Assembly (NCBI RefSeq): GCF_027922005.1
Contig: NZ_BSEV01000001.1
Location: 25,638 to 89,637, forward strand
DNA: 64,000 nucleotides
Direction of reading: 5' to 3'
Source of the DNA: Streptosporangium carneum
Lineage (GTDB): Bacteria > Actinomycetota > Actinomycetes > Streptosporangiales > Streptosporangiaceae
The translations under genes and the position numbers were made by a program. Positions within the stretch are counted from its first letter, which is position 1; every line of letters starts with the position of its first letter. Below, in pieces: positions 14,960 through 23,729 of the stretch. The notes beneath the pieces are model-generated. The model ran no database searches. It was given only the letters and a program-made list of their open reading frames with translations, and had not been told where the DNA came from.

Positions 14960-16093
14960 GTGTGGCTCACCTGGCGTGCCGCGACGGAGCGGGCACTCTA
15001 CGGCGAGAACGGCTTCTACCTGCGCGAGCGCCCCTCCGCCCATTTCAGGACGTCGGTCGGCGCCTCGGCCGTCCTCGCCGGGGCCGTGCTGCGAGAGCTG
15101 ATCGCCGTCGACGCCGAGCTGAACGGCCGGTACGCGACCGGCCCGGCGGGGACCCTCGCGGACGAGCGGTCCGCCCTTGCCCGCCGGGGAGACACCCGGA
15201 CCGGCGAACGGCCCGCGCCGCCTGTCCCGGGAGACGTCCGGCCGGGCGAACCGCTCGGGCCGCCTGTCCCGGGAGACGTCCGGCCGGGCGAACCGCTCGG
15301 GCCGCTCGACCTGGTCGACGTGGGCGCGGGAGAGGGCGCCCTGGCTGCCGGGGTGCTCGCCGCCGCGCCGCCCGAGCTGCGCTCCCGCCTCAGGGTCACC
15401 TGCGTGGACCTGGCCCCCAGACCCGCGGAGCTGCCGGAGGAGATCGTCTGGACGGCCGCGGTGCCCGAGGGCGTCCGCGGGCTGGTGATGGCCAACGAGT
15501 GGCTGGACAACGTTCCCGTGGACGTCGCCGAGCAGACACGGGAAGGCCCCCGGCTCGTCATGGTCGACCCCTCGAGCGGCGCGGAACGGCTCGGCGACAG
15601 GCCGGAGGAGGCCGACCTGGCCTGGCTGGACCGCTGGTGGCCGATGTCGGCCGTGGGCGGGCGGGCCGAGATCGGCAGGCCGCGCGACGAGGCCTGGGTC
15701 TCGGTGATCGCACGGCTGGCACGTGGCCGTGCGATCACCGCCGACTACGCCCACCGGTCGGACGCCCGCCCGCCGTACGGCACGCTGATCGGTTACCGCG
15801 ACGGAGGGCTCGTCGCGCCCGTGCCCGACGGATCGTGCGACATCACCTCGCACGTCGCCCTGGACGCCTGCGCGGCGGCGGGAGTGCGGGCGGGGGCGAC
15901 CTCGACGGTCCTGACCACCCAGCGGGACGCCCTACGCGTCCTCGGCGTCACCGGAGCCCGCCCGTCTCTCGACCTGGCCCGCAGCGACCCCGCGGGCTAC
16001 CTGCGCGCCCTGGCGAGAGCCTCGCAGGAGGCGGAGCTGATCGCTCCCGAGGGGCTGGGCGGCTTCGGCTGGCTGTCCCAGACCCGCGCCTGA
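14960..16093 (+). CDS. SAM-dependent methyltransferase of the MidA/DUF185 type
   Basis: The protein has about 377 residues from the GTG at 14960. Its N-terminus WLTWRAATERALYGENGFYL is where conserved similarity begins. The SAM-binding motif I is DLVDVGAGEGALAAGVL, followed by the acidic loop VTCVDLAPRP and the MANEWLDNVPVDV segment typical of DUF185. In eukaryotes the family (NDUFAF7) methylates a complex I subunit, and bacterial targets are unclear. An orphan NuoD lies 4 kb away, which may be chance. An exact 42-bp tandem duplication inserts repeated PPVPGDVRPGEPLG units before motif I. The true start is uncertain. Confidence 0.75.
   Translation: MWLTWRAATERALYGENGFYLRERPSAHFRTSVGASAVLAGAVLRELIAVDAELNGRYATGPAGTLADERSALARRGDTRTGERPAPPVPGDVRPGEPLGPPVPGDVRPGEPLGPLDLVDVGAGEGALAAGVLAAAPPELRSRLRVTCVDLAPRPAELPEEIVWTAAVPEGVRGLVMANEWLDNVPVDVAEQTREGPRLVMVDPSSGAERLGDRPEEADLAWLDRWWPMSAVGGRAEIGRPRDEAWVSVIARLARGRAITADYAHRSDARPPYGTLIGYRDGGLVAPVPDGSCDITSHVALDACAAAGVRAGATSTVLTTQRDALRVLGVTGARPSLDLARSDPAGYLRALARASQEAELIAPEGLGGFGWLSQTRA
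15218..15301 (+). repeat. 42-bp exact tandem duplication inside methyltransferase gene
   Basis: Bases 15218-15259 and 15260-15301 are identical. Each codes for the 14 residues PPVPGDVRPGEPLG, so the frame is kept. The insert lies in a Pro/Gly-rich linker before the SAM-binding motif and is likely a recent slippage or recombination event. Confidence 0.85.
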
Positions 16094-16140
16094 CCGGGCG
16101 GGACCGCCCCGGCCCACGTCCGCACCCACGTCCGCGCCCG

Positions 16141-16173
16141 CCTCATGCCCGCCTCATGCCCGCCTCATGCCCG
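16141..16173. repeat. Three 11-bp tandem repeats downstream of the methyltransferase gene
   Basis: CCTCATGCCCG occurs three times in tandem in the convergent spacer between the methyltransferase and P450 genes. A GGGCGG-GA-CCGCCC stem (16096-16109) just after the stop codon may be part of a terminator. No gene is present. Confidence 0.6.
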
Positions 16174-16283
16174 ACGCGCGTCTGACCGTCGAGGCCCGTA
16201 CGGCGGGCGTCCGAAACGGGAACGGGCGTCTCGGCCACCCCCCGTGCGGGCGACGACCGTCGGCGCGGCCGGGGAGCGCTCTC

Positions 16284-17483
16284 TCAGACCCGCGCCTCAA
16301 GGGCCGTCAGCCCCCGGATGACATAGCCCGGTTTCCATGAGGGCTCGATGACGAGCTCCAGCTTGGGGGCTCTGCGGAGGAGGGCGCCGAACGACTCCGC
16401 CAGTTCGATCCTGGCCAGCGGGGCGCCCAGGCAGAAGTGGATGCCCGCGCCGAAGGAGATGTGCGGGTTGTCGGCCCGGCCCACGTCGAGGCGGTCGGGG
16501 TCGGCGAACACCTCGGGATCGCGGTTGGCCGAGCCGAACAGCAGTGCCACCTCGGCGCCGCGCGGGATGTCGACTCCGCGGACCGTGACGTCCTCGAGCA
16601 CCCAGCGCTCGAACATCTGCAGCGGGGTGTCCCAGCGCATCAGCTCCTCGATCGCCGTGGGCAGCAGGCCGTGGTCGGCGCGGAGCCGTTCCAGCTCGGC
16701 CGGGTTGCGGAACAGCGACCACCAGCCGTTGCCGGTGACGTTCACGGTCGCCTCGTGCCCGGCGTTGAGCAGCAGCACGCAGGTGCCCACCAACTCCTCC
16801 TCGGTGAGCCTGTCGCCCTCGTCCGCGACCAGGGCCAGCGCGCTGACCAGGTCGTCGCCGGGGTCCGCTCTGCGGGCGCGGGCCAGCCCGACGAGGTAGG
16901 CGGAGAACTCCTCCGCGGCCCGTACGGCGGCGCGCTGGACCTCGGCCGACGGGTTGAGCTCGTACATCCCGCAGATGTCGGCCGACCAGGGACGCAGCAG
17001 GCGGTGGTCCTCCTCCGGCACGCCGAGCATCTCGGCGATCACGGTCACCGGGAGCGGCTCGGCCACCTCGGCGATGAGATCCCCTCCGCCGCGCTCGACG
17101 AAGGCGTCCACGAGCTCCCCGGCGATCCTGGCGACCCTGGGACGGAGCGCCTCGACCATGCGCGGGGTGAACGCCTTGGAGACGAGGCGGCGCAGCCGGG
17201 TGTGGACCGGCGGTTCGACGTCCAGCATCCCGGCCCTGATCACCCGCCAGAACGGGTCCTGGAACCCGGGGTCGTCCGGCCTGCCGAACTCGGCGTGCGT
17301 GGCCACGTGCAGGTAGGAGCGGCCGAGCCGGCGATCGCGCAGCAGCGCGTTGACGTCGGCGTGCCGGGCGACCAGCCACTGGCCGGTCGGCTCGAAGAGG
17401 CTGACCGGCCTGCGCCGTCTCAGCTCGGCGTAGACGTCATAGGGATGGGCGACGAACTGCGGATCCCACGGGTCGAACTCCAC
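16284..17483 (-). CDS. Cytochrome P450
   Basis: This is a soluble class I bacterial P450 of 399 residues. The heme loop FGAGIHFCLGAPLARIE gives the cysteine ligand. The I-helix reads LNAGHEATVNV, with the acid and Thr of the oxygen-activation pair, and the ExxR motif is EELMR. The GTG start at 17483 gives VEFDPWDPQFVAHPYDVYAE, a normal N-terminus, though no strong ribosome site precedes it. It starts 18 bases after the terC stop, so both may share a transcript. No ferredoxin or reductase gene is adjacent, and no biosynthetic cluster is evident. The substrate cannot be told from the sequence. Confidence 0.93.
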   Translation of the reverse strand: MEFDPWDPQFVAHPYDVYAELRRRRPVSLFEPTGQWLVARHADVNALLRDRRLGRSYLHVATHAEFGRPDDPGFQDPFWRVIRAGMLDVEPPVHTRLRRLVSKAFTPRMVEALRPRVARIAGELVDAFVERGGGDLIAEVAEPLPVTVIAEMLGVPEEDHRLLRPWSADICGMYELNPSAEVQRAAVRAAEEFSAYLVGLARARRADPGDDLVSALALVADEGDRLTEEELVGTCVLLLNAGHEATVNVTGNGWWSLFRNPAELERLRADHGLLPTAIEELMRWDTPLQMFERWVLEDVTVRGVDIPRGAEVALLFGSANRDPEVFADPDRLDVGRADNPHISFGAGIHFCLGAPLARIELAESFGALLRRAPKLELVIEPSWKPGYVIRGLTALEARV

Positions 17484-17500
17484 CGGGCCATCGTAAGCGC

Positions 17501-18301
17501 CTACCGCTCCTGCGCCTCGGGCCCGCGCGGCCCGGCCTGCGGCCCGGGTTCCCCCTCCGCCGCCCCGTGCGCCTCCACCGGCTGCCCGCCGGCCGACCCG
17601 CGGCGCGCCCGGATGTTCAGCAGCTCGACCACCAGCGAGAACGCCATCGCGAAGTAGATGTAGCCCTTGGAGATGTGCTGCTCGAGGCCCTCCGCGATGA
17701 GCACCACGCCGATCAGCACCAGGAAGGACAGCGCGAGCATCTTGATCGACGGGTGCTTGTCCACGAAGCGGCTGATCGGCCCCGAGGCGAAGAGCATCAC
17801 GACGACCGCGACGATGACCGCGATGACCATGACGGCGAGCTCGTCGACCATGCCGACCGCGGTGATCACCGAGTCGAGGGAGAACACGATGTCCAGCACC
17901 ATGATCTGGAGGATGACCGACGTGAAGGAGGGGACCACCGTCCTGCCGCCGCCCGAGTGGCCGGAACCGCCCTCGGTGTGGCCGTGGATCTCGTGGACGC
18001 TCTTGGCCAGCAGGAACAGGCCGCCGAGGATCAGGATCAGATCTCGCCCCGATATCTCCTGACCGAGGACCTCGAACAGCGGGTCGGTGAGCCGCACCAC
18101 CCACGACAGCGCCAGCAGCAGCGCGAGGCGGCTGACGAGGGCGGCCAGCAGGCCCAGCCTGCGGGCGTTGTCGCGCTGTTCGGGGGGGAGTTTCCCCGCC
18201 AGGATCGAGATGAAGATGATGTTGTCGATGCCCAGCACGATCTCCAGCGCGATCAGGGTGAGCAGCCCTATCCAACTCGCCGGGTCGGTCACCCAGTCCA
18301 T
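17501..18301 (-). CDS. TerC-family integral membrane protein
   Basis: This 266-residue protein has about seven membrane segments and both TerC signatures with buried acidic residues: LEIVLGIDNIIFISILAGKL at the N-terminus and FSLDSVITAVGMVDE in the middle. A His/Gly-rich loop (HEIHGHTEGGSGHSGGG) and a disordered Pro/Glu-rich tail are present. The family is linked to tellurite resistance and, in recent work, to Mn2+ export (Alx/MntP-related), so metal-ion export is the best guess. The start ATG at 18301 has GGAGG five bases upstream. It precedes the P450 gene on the same strand. Confidence 0.88.
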   Translation of the reverse strand: MDWVTDPASWIGLLTLIALEIVLGIDNIIFISILAGKLPPEQRDNARRLGLLAALVSRLALLLALSWVVRLTDPLFEVLGQEISGRDLILILGGLFLLAKSVHEIHGHTEGGSGHSGGGRTVVPSFTSVILQIMVLDIVFSLDSVITAVGMVDELAVMVIAVIVAVVVMLFASGPISRFVDKHPSIKMLALSFLVLIGVVLIAEGLEQHISKGYIYFAMAFSLVVELLNIRARRGSAGGQPVEAHGAAEGEPGPQAGPRGPEAQER

Positions 18302-18780
18302 CGTGCCTCCAGTCCTCGGATCCTCGTCAGGGCGACCGCGCGCCGTCACCGTGCCCGCCGCTCACGGCGACGCCGTCACCGTCTTCACCGTCCACGGCGA
18401 CTCCTGCACCGCGCCCGCCGCTCAGCCGCCGGTACGGCGAGCGGTGGCACCGGGCCGGCCTGCGCCCGCGAGCGGTGCGTGACCTGGTGAACGTTCCCGG
18501 TCACAGCACCAGACGATCCGGCACGGCCGGAAGTTCCTCCGGATCACCACCGAAACCCCTCTTTTCGGCCTGTCCTGACCTCTTCCCGGACCTTCCCCGC
18601 CCCCGCCCCCTCTTCCACCCCCTCTTTTGAACCTCTCCTCCGAGCCTCTCGCCCCTTCTCTCCGGTCCTGTTCACCCTGGCTTCTCCGACTCGGTTCGCC
18701 GCGTTCTCTCCCGCCCGGCGCACCCGTGGCCCACGTCGCCCTGTCTCTCCCCACACGACCGCCGTGCCGGTTCCCGGGAC
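18302..18780. other. Gene-free stretch with a long pyrimidine-rich tract
   Basis: No gene is supported here. From about 18555 to 18690 the plus strand is strongly C/T-rich, with runs such as CCCCGCCCCCGCCCCCTC, so the minus strand is a polypurine tract with several G runs. That is the minimum needed for triplex or G-quadruplex structures. The divergent terC and riboswitch promoters must lie at its two ends. Confidence 0.5.
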
Positions 18781-18811
18781 TTGCCAAGCACGGCCCGAGT
18801 GTGGGTATAGT
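18781..18811 (+). promoter_or_regulatory. Promoter of the SAM-IV/aminotransferase transcript
   Basis: TTGCCA (18781-18786) and TATAGT (18806-18811) are separated by 19 bases. The -10 match is strong, and it lies eight bases before the riboswitch begins, which fits a transcription start near 18818. Confidence 0.55.
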
Positions 18812-18820
18812 CCGATTCGT

Positions 18821-18942
18821 AGGTCATGAGTGCCAGTGACAAGCCCCGGCTCGCTGGCCGGCAACCCTCGCGTCCGCGGCGGGGTGCCCCGGGTGAGGAC
18901 CTGGTCCGGCACGAGGTGTGTCGGGCAAGCGCGGGCTCCATG
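18821..18942 (+). ncRNA. SAM-IV riboswitch
   Basis: The sequence contains the ordered blocks I know for SAM-IV: GGTCATGAGTGCCAG, GACAAGCCCCGGCT, GCTGGCCGGCAACCCTC, GGCGGGGTGCCCCGGGTGA, and after a short hairpin GGGCAAGCGCGGGCTCC. SAM-IV binds S-adenosylmethionine and is largely confined to actinomycetes, upstream of sulfur amino acid genes. It ends about 50 bases before the GTG of a class V aminotransferase. Repression when SAM is plentiful is expected. Confidence 0.92.
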
Positions 18943-18990
18943 CACCAACGCCGATGGCTTGGGGTCCGATGACCTCCAAGGAGAGCCGGC

Positions 18991-20325
18991 GTGTCCGCAC
19001 TGACGATCTTCACCTCCACCGCTTCCGCCACCGGAGCCCCTCTCGCCTCGGCGGACGCCGCCGCGACCGTGACCGTCCCCGCGAGCCGCGTCTGCGACGA
19101 CCGGCGGATCCCCTCGGTGCTCGGCGCGGACCTGGAGGTCCCGGTGAAGGGCGGCAGGCTCGTCTCCTACGCCAACCTCGACTACGCCGCCAGCGCCCCC
19201 TGTCTCGAGCCGGTGAGCGCCGCCGTCGCCGCCGCGCTCCCGGCATACTCCAGCGTCCACCGCGGCGCCGGGTACGCGTCCCAGCTGACCACCGCCCGTT
19301 ACGAGCAGGCCAGGCACACCGTGCGCGCCTTCGTCGGGGCACGCGCCGACGACTCGGTGATCTTCACGAGGAACACGACCGACGCCACCAACCTGCTGGC
19401 CCGCAGCCTGCCCTCGGGGACCACCACCGTGGTCTTCGACACCGAGCACCACGCCTCGCTGCTGCCGTGGGCCGACGTCGTGCGGCTGCCCGCCCCCGCC
19501 TTCCCCGGTGAGGCGGTGCGCGCGGTCGACGACGCGCTGGCCGGGATCGAGGGGCCCAAGCTGCTGGTCGTGACCGCCGCCTCCAACGTGACCGGCGAGC
19601 TGTGGCCGATCGCCGCCCTGGCCCACATCGCCCACCGTCACGGCGCCCGCATCCTCGTCGACGCCGCCCAGCTCGTCCCGCACCGCCGCCTCAACCTGAC
19701 CGCGCTCGACCTGGACTACGTGGTCTTCTCCGGTCACAAGCTCTACGCCCCGTTCGGCACGGGCGCGCTGATCGGCCGTTCCGACTGGCTCTCCGCGGCG
19801 GAGCCGTACCTCAGGGGCGGCGGCGCGGTGCGGGCCGTGAACGACGACGAGACCGAGTGGCACTCCGACCCCGAGGCGCGCCACGAGGCGGGCACGCCGA
19901 ACGTGCTGGGCGCGATCGCGCTGGCCGCCGCCTGCGACGCCCTGAGCGCGACCGGCTGGGACGTGCTGGTGCGTGAGGAGGAGCGGCTCCTCGGCCGTCT
20001 GCGCGCCGGAATCGCGGGCATCGAGGGCGTCCACGAGCTGTCCCTGTGGGGTCCCGACCACGCCCGCGTCGGCATCGTCTCCTTCGTGGTCGACGGGTTC
20101 ACCGCCCGCGAGGTCGCCGAGGCCCTGTCCGGCGAGTACGGCATCGGCGTCCGCGACGGCAAGTTCTGCGCCCACCCCTTCGTCCGCCACCTCCTGGGGG
20201 CCAAGGACGGCGGCTGCGAGGACGTCACCGCCTCCGCGGTGCGCGCCTCCATCGGCATCGGGAGCACCACCGAGCACGTCGACCGCCTGATCACGGCTCT
20301 GCGGGATCTTGTCTCGCGTCGATGA
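18991..20325 (+). CDS. Class V aminotransferase, cysteine desulfurase-like
   Basis: This is a PLP enzyme of 444 residues. Lys250 in VFSGHKLYAPFG is the likely PLP lysine. EHHASLLPW and ILVDAAQLVPHRRL carry the usual His and Asp contacts. The fold is that of NifS/Csd-type enzymes, but family members under SAM-IV control probably act on a sulfur amino acid or sulfur transfer intermediate rather than on Fe-S assembly. No scaffold genes are nearby. The GTG start has AAGGAG ten bases upstream. The first 45 residues are a poorly conserved extension. Regulation by SAM through the leader is strongly indicated. Confidence 0.88.
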   Translation: MSALTIFTSTASATGAPLASADAAATVTVPASRVCDDRRIPSVLGADLEVPVKGGRLVSYANLDYAASAPCLEPVSAAVAAALPAYSSVHRGAGYASQLTTARYEQARHTVRAFVGARADDSVIFTRNTTDATNLLARSLPSGTTTVVFDTEHHASLLPWADVVRLPAPAFPGEAVRAVDDALAGIEGPKLLVVTAASNVTGELWPIAALAHIAHRHGARILVDAAQLVPHRRLNLTALDLDYVVFSGHKLYAPFGTGALIGRSDWLSAAEPYLRGGGAVRAVNDDETEWHSDPEARHEAGTPNVLGAIALAAACDALSATGWDVLVREEERLLGRLRAGIAGIEGVHELSLWGPDHARVGIVSFVVDGFTAREVAEALSGEYGIGVRDGKFCAHPFVRHLLGAKDGGCEDVTASAVRASIGIGSTTEHVDRLITALRDLVSRR

Positions 20326-20343
20326 CGTGGCAGCATGGGGCCT

Positions 20344-21540
20344 ATGAGTGAGCCTCGTGCCCAGGGCGCGTCCCGGGAAGTGAACGTCGGGATCGGGGCC
20401 GGAGCGGACGCCGTCGCGGGAGCCCGCGGCAAGGAGCTCGCGACCGAGGACATGGTCCTGAACATCGGTCCGCAGCACCCGTCGACCCACGGGGTGCTGC
20501 GGCTGCGGCTCACGCTGGACGGGGAGCGGATCAGCTCGGCCGAGCCGGTCGTCGGCTACATGCACCGGGGCGCGGAGAAGCTTTTCGAGGTCAGGGACTA
20601 CCGGCAGATCATCGTGCTGGCCAACCGGCACGACTGGCTGTCGGCGTTCGCCAACGAGCTGGGGGTGGTGCTCGCGGTCGAGCGGATGCTCGGCATGGAG
20701 ACGCCGGTCAGGGCGGTCTGGACGCGCACGCTGATGGCCGAGCTCAACCGGGTGCTCAGCCACCTGATGTTCCTCGGCTCCTATCCTCTGGAGCTCGGCG
20801 CGATCACCCCGGTCTTCTACGCGTTCCGGGAGCGCGAGACCCTCCAGGCCGTGATGGAGGAGATCTCCGGTGGCCGGATGCACTACATGTTCAACAGGGT
20901 CGGCGGCCTCAAGGAGGACCTGCCGCTCGGCTGGCTCGACCGGGTCTCCGTGGCCGTGGCGGACGTGCGGCGACGGCTGCCCGACATCGAGGGCCTGATC
21001 GCGGGCAACGAGATCTTCCTGGCCCGCACGGTCGGGGTCGGCGTGCTGGACCGCGAGACGATCATGCAGTACGGCGTGAGCGGCCCCATCGCCCGCGCCT
21101 CCGGCGTCGACCTCGACCTGCGCAGGGACGACCCCTACCTCGCCTACGACGAGTTGCCGCTCAGGGTCGTGACCCGCACGGCCGGAGACTGCAACGCCAG
21201 GTTCGAGGTGCTGCTCGAACAGGTGAAGGTCTCCCTGGACCTGGCCGACTCCTGTGTGGAACGGCTCCGCGAGCTGCCCCAGGGGCCGATCAACCAGCGC
21301 CTGCCGAAGGTCCTCAAGGTCCCCGAGGGGCACACCTACGCCTGGACGGAGAACCCGCTCGGCATCAACGGCTACTACCTGGTCTCCCGGGGTGAGAAGA
21401 CCCCGTGGCGGCTGAAGCTTCGCTCGGCTTCGTATAACAACGTCCAGGTGTTGCGGGAAATGTTGCCCGGACACCTGGTTTCCGACATGGTGGCCATTCT
21501 GGGGTCGATGTTCTTCGTGGTCGGCGACATCGACAAGTGA
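20344..21540 (+). CDS. Orphan NADH-quinone oxidoreductase subunit D (NuoD2-like)
   Basis: The 398-residue protein is a full-length 49-kDa/NuoD subunit, with [17 protein letters not shown] at the N-terminus, [14 protein letters not shown] and the quinone-site region [11 protein letters not shown]. In complex I it helps form the quinone pocket. No other nuo gene lies within the window, so it is a lone copy, as known for extra nuoD genes in actinomycetes. A start nine bases earlier (20335) is equally possible. The stop codon is embedded in a 22-bp tandem repeat. Whether it joins the main complex or a different electron-transfer partner is not clear. Confidence 0.9.
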   Translation: MSEPRAQGASREVNVGIGAGADAVAGARGKELATEDMVLNIGPQHPSTHGVLRLRLTLDGERISSAEPVVGYMHRGAEKLFEVRDYRQIIVLANRHDWLSAFANELGVVLAVERMLGMETPVRAVWTRTLMAELNRVLSHLMFLGSYPLELGAITPVFYAFRERETLQAVMEEISGGRMHYMFNRVGGLKEDLPLGWLDRVSVAVADVRRRLPDIEGLIAGNEIFLARTVGVGVLDRETIMQYGVSGPIARASGVDLDLRRDDPYLAYDELPLRVVTRTAGDCNARFEVLLEQVKVSLDLADSCVERLRELPQGPINQRLPKVLKVPEGHTYAWTENPLGINGYYLVSRGEKTPWRLKLRSASYNNVQVLREMLPGHLVSDMVAILGSMFFVVGDIDK

Positions 21541-21592
21541 CCGTGGAGACATCGACGGGTGACCGTGGAGGACATCGGCGGGTGACCCGTGA
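21526..21592 (+). repeat. 22-bp tandem repeat spanning the nuoD stop codon
   Basis: Three units start at 21526, 21548 and 21571 with the pattern GACATCGAC-xx-GTGACCGTGGA. The first contains the last codons and TGA of nuoD, so the 3' end of the gene has been copied into the spacer. The third copy is diverged. Similar but weaker repeats of GGACATCGG follow to about 21630. Confidence 0.75.
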
Positions 21593-21692
21593 GCGGCGTC
21601 GGCGGACGACCAGGAGGACATCGGAGGGCGGGCGTGAGCGGCACGGCGGATGACCGTGGACGACAGCGGCGAGTGAGCCACGGGAGGGCCGC

Positions 21693-22814
21693 ATGAGCGA
21701 GCGCGCGGACACCGCGTCCCGTGCCGGAGACGGGCAGCGGGACAAGTACATCGACTGGCTCCGCGCGCTCAGCCTGATCGTCGTGGTGGTCTGGCACTGG
21801 GCGTTCACGATCCTGCAGTGGGGCCCCGAAGGTCCCTCGCCGACGAGTCCGCTCGGCTTCACCTCGGGGCTGTGGATCCTCACGTGGCTGCTGCAGGTGC
21901 TGCCGCTCTTCTTCTACGTGGGCGGGTACGTCCACCTGCTGTCGTGGAAGCGCGCCCGCGAGCGCGGCGTCGGCATCGGCACCTTCGTCTGGCGGCGCAT
22001 CCGGGCCCTGGCGATCCCGGCGCTGGTGCTGGCGGGCTCCTGGATCGCGGTCGGCGCGGTCATCAGATGGGTCTTCGGGATCACCTGGATCGACCGGGTG
22101 GTGCTGCTCGTGCTGAGCCCGCTGTGGTTCATCGGCGTCTACCTCATGCTGATCGCCCTGCTGCCCGTCATGCTCTGGCTCCACCGGCGCTTCGACGTGC
22201 TGGTCCTCATCTGGCTCGGCGGCGCGGCGCTGGCCGTCGACGTGCTGCGGCTGCGCTACGGATTCGAGGCGGCCGGTTGGCTCAACATGGTCATCGTCTG
22301 GGGGCTGGCGCACCAGGCGGGCTTCTTCTACGACCGGATGGTGGCCCTGCCCCGCAGGCTGGACGTCGCCACCCTGTGGACGGGGCTGTTCGCCCTCTTC
22401 GGCCTGGTCTACTCGGGCATCTACCCTGGCTCGATGGTCGGGGTGCCCGGCGACAAGCTGTCCAACATGGCGCCGCCGACCTTCGTCATCGTGGCCCTGC
22501 TGATCTTCCAGGTCGGCCTGGTCGAGGTGCTGCGCCCCGCCATGGAACGCCTGCTCGAACGTCCCAGGTGGCGGTGGACCAACGAGACGATCAACAGGTA
22601 CGCGCTGCCGCTGTTCCTGTTCCACACCACCGGAATGGCGATCCTGATGGGCCTGTTCTGGGCGCTGACCGGCGAACCGCCCGGTGAGCAGGTCCCGCCC
22701 AACCTGCTGTGGTGGCTGGAACGCCCCCTGGCCGTCGCGGGCCCGCTGCTGTGCACGATCCCGTTCCTGCTGCTGTTCGGCCGCAGACGCGCCACGGGCG
22801 GGGCCGGCGGGTGA
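21693..22814 (+). CDS. Membrane acyltransferase, acyltransferase-3 family
   Basis: The 373-residue integral membrane protein has about ten transmembrane segments. The start pattern RDKYIDWLRALSLIVVVVWHW carries the family's conserved Arg and His (WLRAL, VWHW), and a later GGYV segment is typical. Acyltransferase-3 proteins transfer acyl groups from the cytoplasm to sugars, lipids or natural products on the membrane. The acceptor here is unknown. GGGAGG precedes the ATG by six bases. It lies downstream of nuoD with a repeat-filled spacer, so co-transcription is possible but not shown. Confidence 0.88.
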   Translation: MSERADTASRAGDGQRDKYIDWLRALSLIVVVVWHWAFTILQWGPEGPSPTSPLGFTSGLWILTWLLQVLPLFFYVGGYVHLLSWKRARERGVGIGTFVWRRIRALAIPALVLAGSWIAVGAVIRWVFGITWIDRVVLLVLSPLWFIGVYLMLIALLPVMLWLHRRFDVLVLIWLGGAALAVDVLRLRYGFEAAGWLNMVIVWGLAHQAGFFYDRMVALPRRLDVATLWTGLFALFGLVYSGIYPGSMVGVPGDKLSNMAPPTFVIVALLIFQVGLVEVLRPAMERLLERPRWRWTNETINRYALPLFLFHTTGMAILMGLFWALTGEPPGEQVPPNLLWWLERPLAVAGPLLCTIPFLLLFGRRRATGGAGG

Positions 22815-22904
22815 CGGGCCGGACGGCCGGACGCGGTCGCCCGTCCGAACTCGTACGTCAGGGGTGACGACTCGGAGACGGACGCGCCGCCGGGGATGGG
22901 AGCG

Positions 22905-23435
22905 TCAGAGTTCCTGGCGTGACCCGGGCCGGCCGGACCGGCGAAAGAACAATCTGGACCAGGGGACGCCGCACACGGAAAGTGCGAACAGGATGCTGAC
23001 GACGATCAATCCCAGTATCAAAGCGAGCATGCCGAAATACAGCACCAGCACGGGGACGCCGACGCCCGCCTCAAGGCTGAACACGCTCGGCCTGTCCGCG
23101 TCATAGACGATCGGAATCTCCGTTCCCGCGGCCTGGTTGCCCGTGAACCACTCAATGTGCCGGTTCGCGTCCCCGCCGGAGCCGGTCTTGGTGAGGTACT
23201 CGATGTATCTGTGTTCACGGTCGCCGGAGACCTGTTCCCCGTCCCGCACGACGCCGACGGTCCGGATGCCGTGATCACGCAGTTCGAGCTTCGTCGTGGT
23301 CTCCGACAGCATCAGGGGGAACGTGAAGATCAAAACGCCCGCGAAGCCCAGGAATGACACGACGGCCATGGCGGTCGTGAGCTTGTCCGTCAGGGCGTCG
23401 GACGGCCTGAGACGCCGGACTGACCACCGGGCCAT
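22905..23435 (-). CDS. Two-span membrane protein, DUF3592-like
   Basis: The 176-residue protein has two membrane segments (near residues 25-45 and 130-160) flanking a mostly beta region with IRTVGVVRDGEQVSGDREHR and IPIVYDADRPSVFSLE. This layout matches DUF3592-type proteins of unknown function. I selected the ATG at 23435, since GGAGG lies nine bases before it. Longer in-frame readings run into the promoter of the divergent lipoprotein gene. It converges on the acyltransferase gene. Confidence 0.65.
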   Translation of the reverse strand: MARWSVRRLRPSDALTDKLTTAMAVVSFLGFAGVLIFTFPLMLSETTTKLELRDHGIRTVGVVRDGEQVSGDREHRYIEYLTKTGSGGDANRHIEWFTGNQAAGTEIPIVYDADRPSVFSLEAGVGVPVLVLYFGMLALILGLIVVSILFALSVCGVPWSRLFFRRSGRPGSRQEL

Positions 23436-23729
23436 CAGCCCCGGCCTCCCTGTGCCGCACGGTGACGGGATCGCCTCCGGCGAACCGTCCTCGCTCGCGC
23501 CCCCTTCGGGGGAAGGCGGTCGATCAGCATGCACACCAGTCTGCGGCCGGAACAAAAGAAATGCCATGTTCCCGAGCGCCACGGGAAAAGTTTCATTGAC
23601 CGCACACGGCGCGGACACCGGGCATTTTTTCGGACCGAGAAATTCCATTAAGGACCGCGTCCGCGCCGTCACAATGGCAGCCGTGCCGTGGAATGGAATC
23701 CTCGGCCGTCCCCTGCTGAAGGATGCTCT

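Noticed and set aside
14659-14970. N-terminal extension of the DUF2520 protein to 14970
   Set aside because: It would overlap the divergent methyltransferase start region and precedes the conserved Rossmann start; the ATG at 14658 has a ribosome site.
17484-18275. Long N-terminal extension of the P450 through the terC gene
   Set aside because: It is an out-of-frame reading of terC; P450 similarity begins at the GTG at 17483.
18544-21681. A minus-strand open frame of more than 1000 codons across the aminotransferase and nuoD genes
   Set aside because: It is antisense to two well-supported genes, is dominated by Arg, Gly, Asp and Val as expected for a GC-rich shadow frame, and shows no domain.
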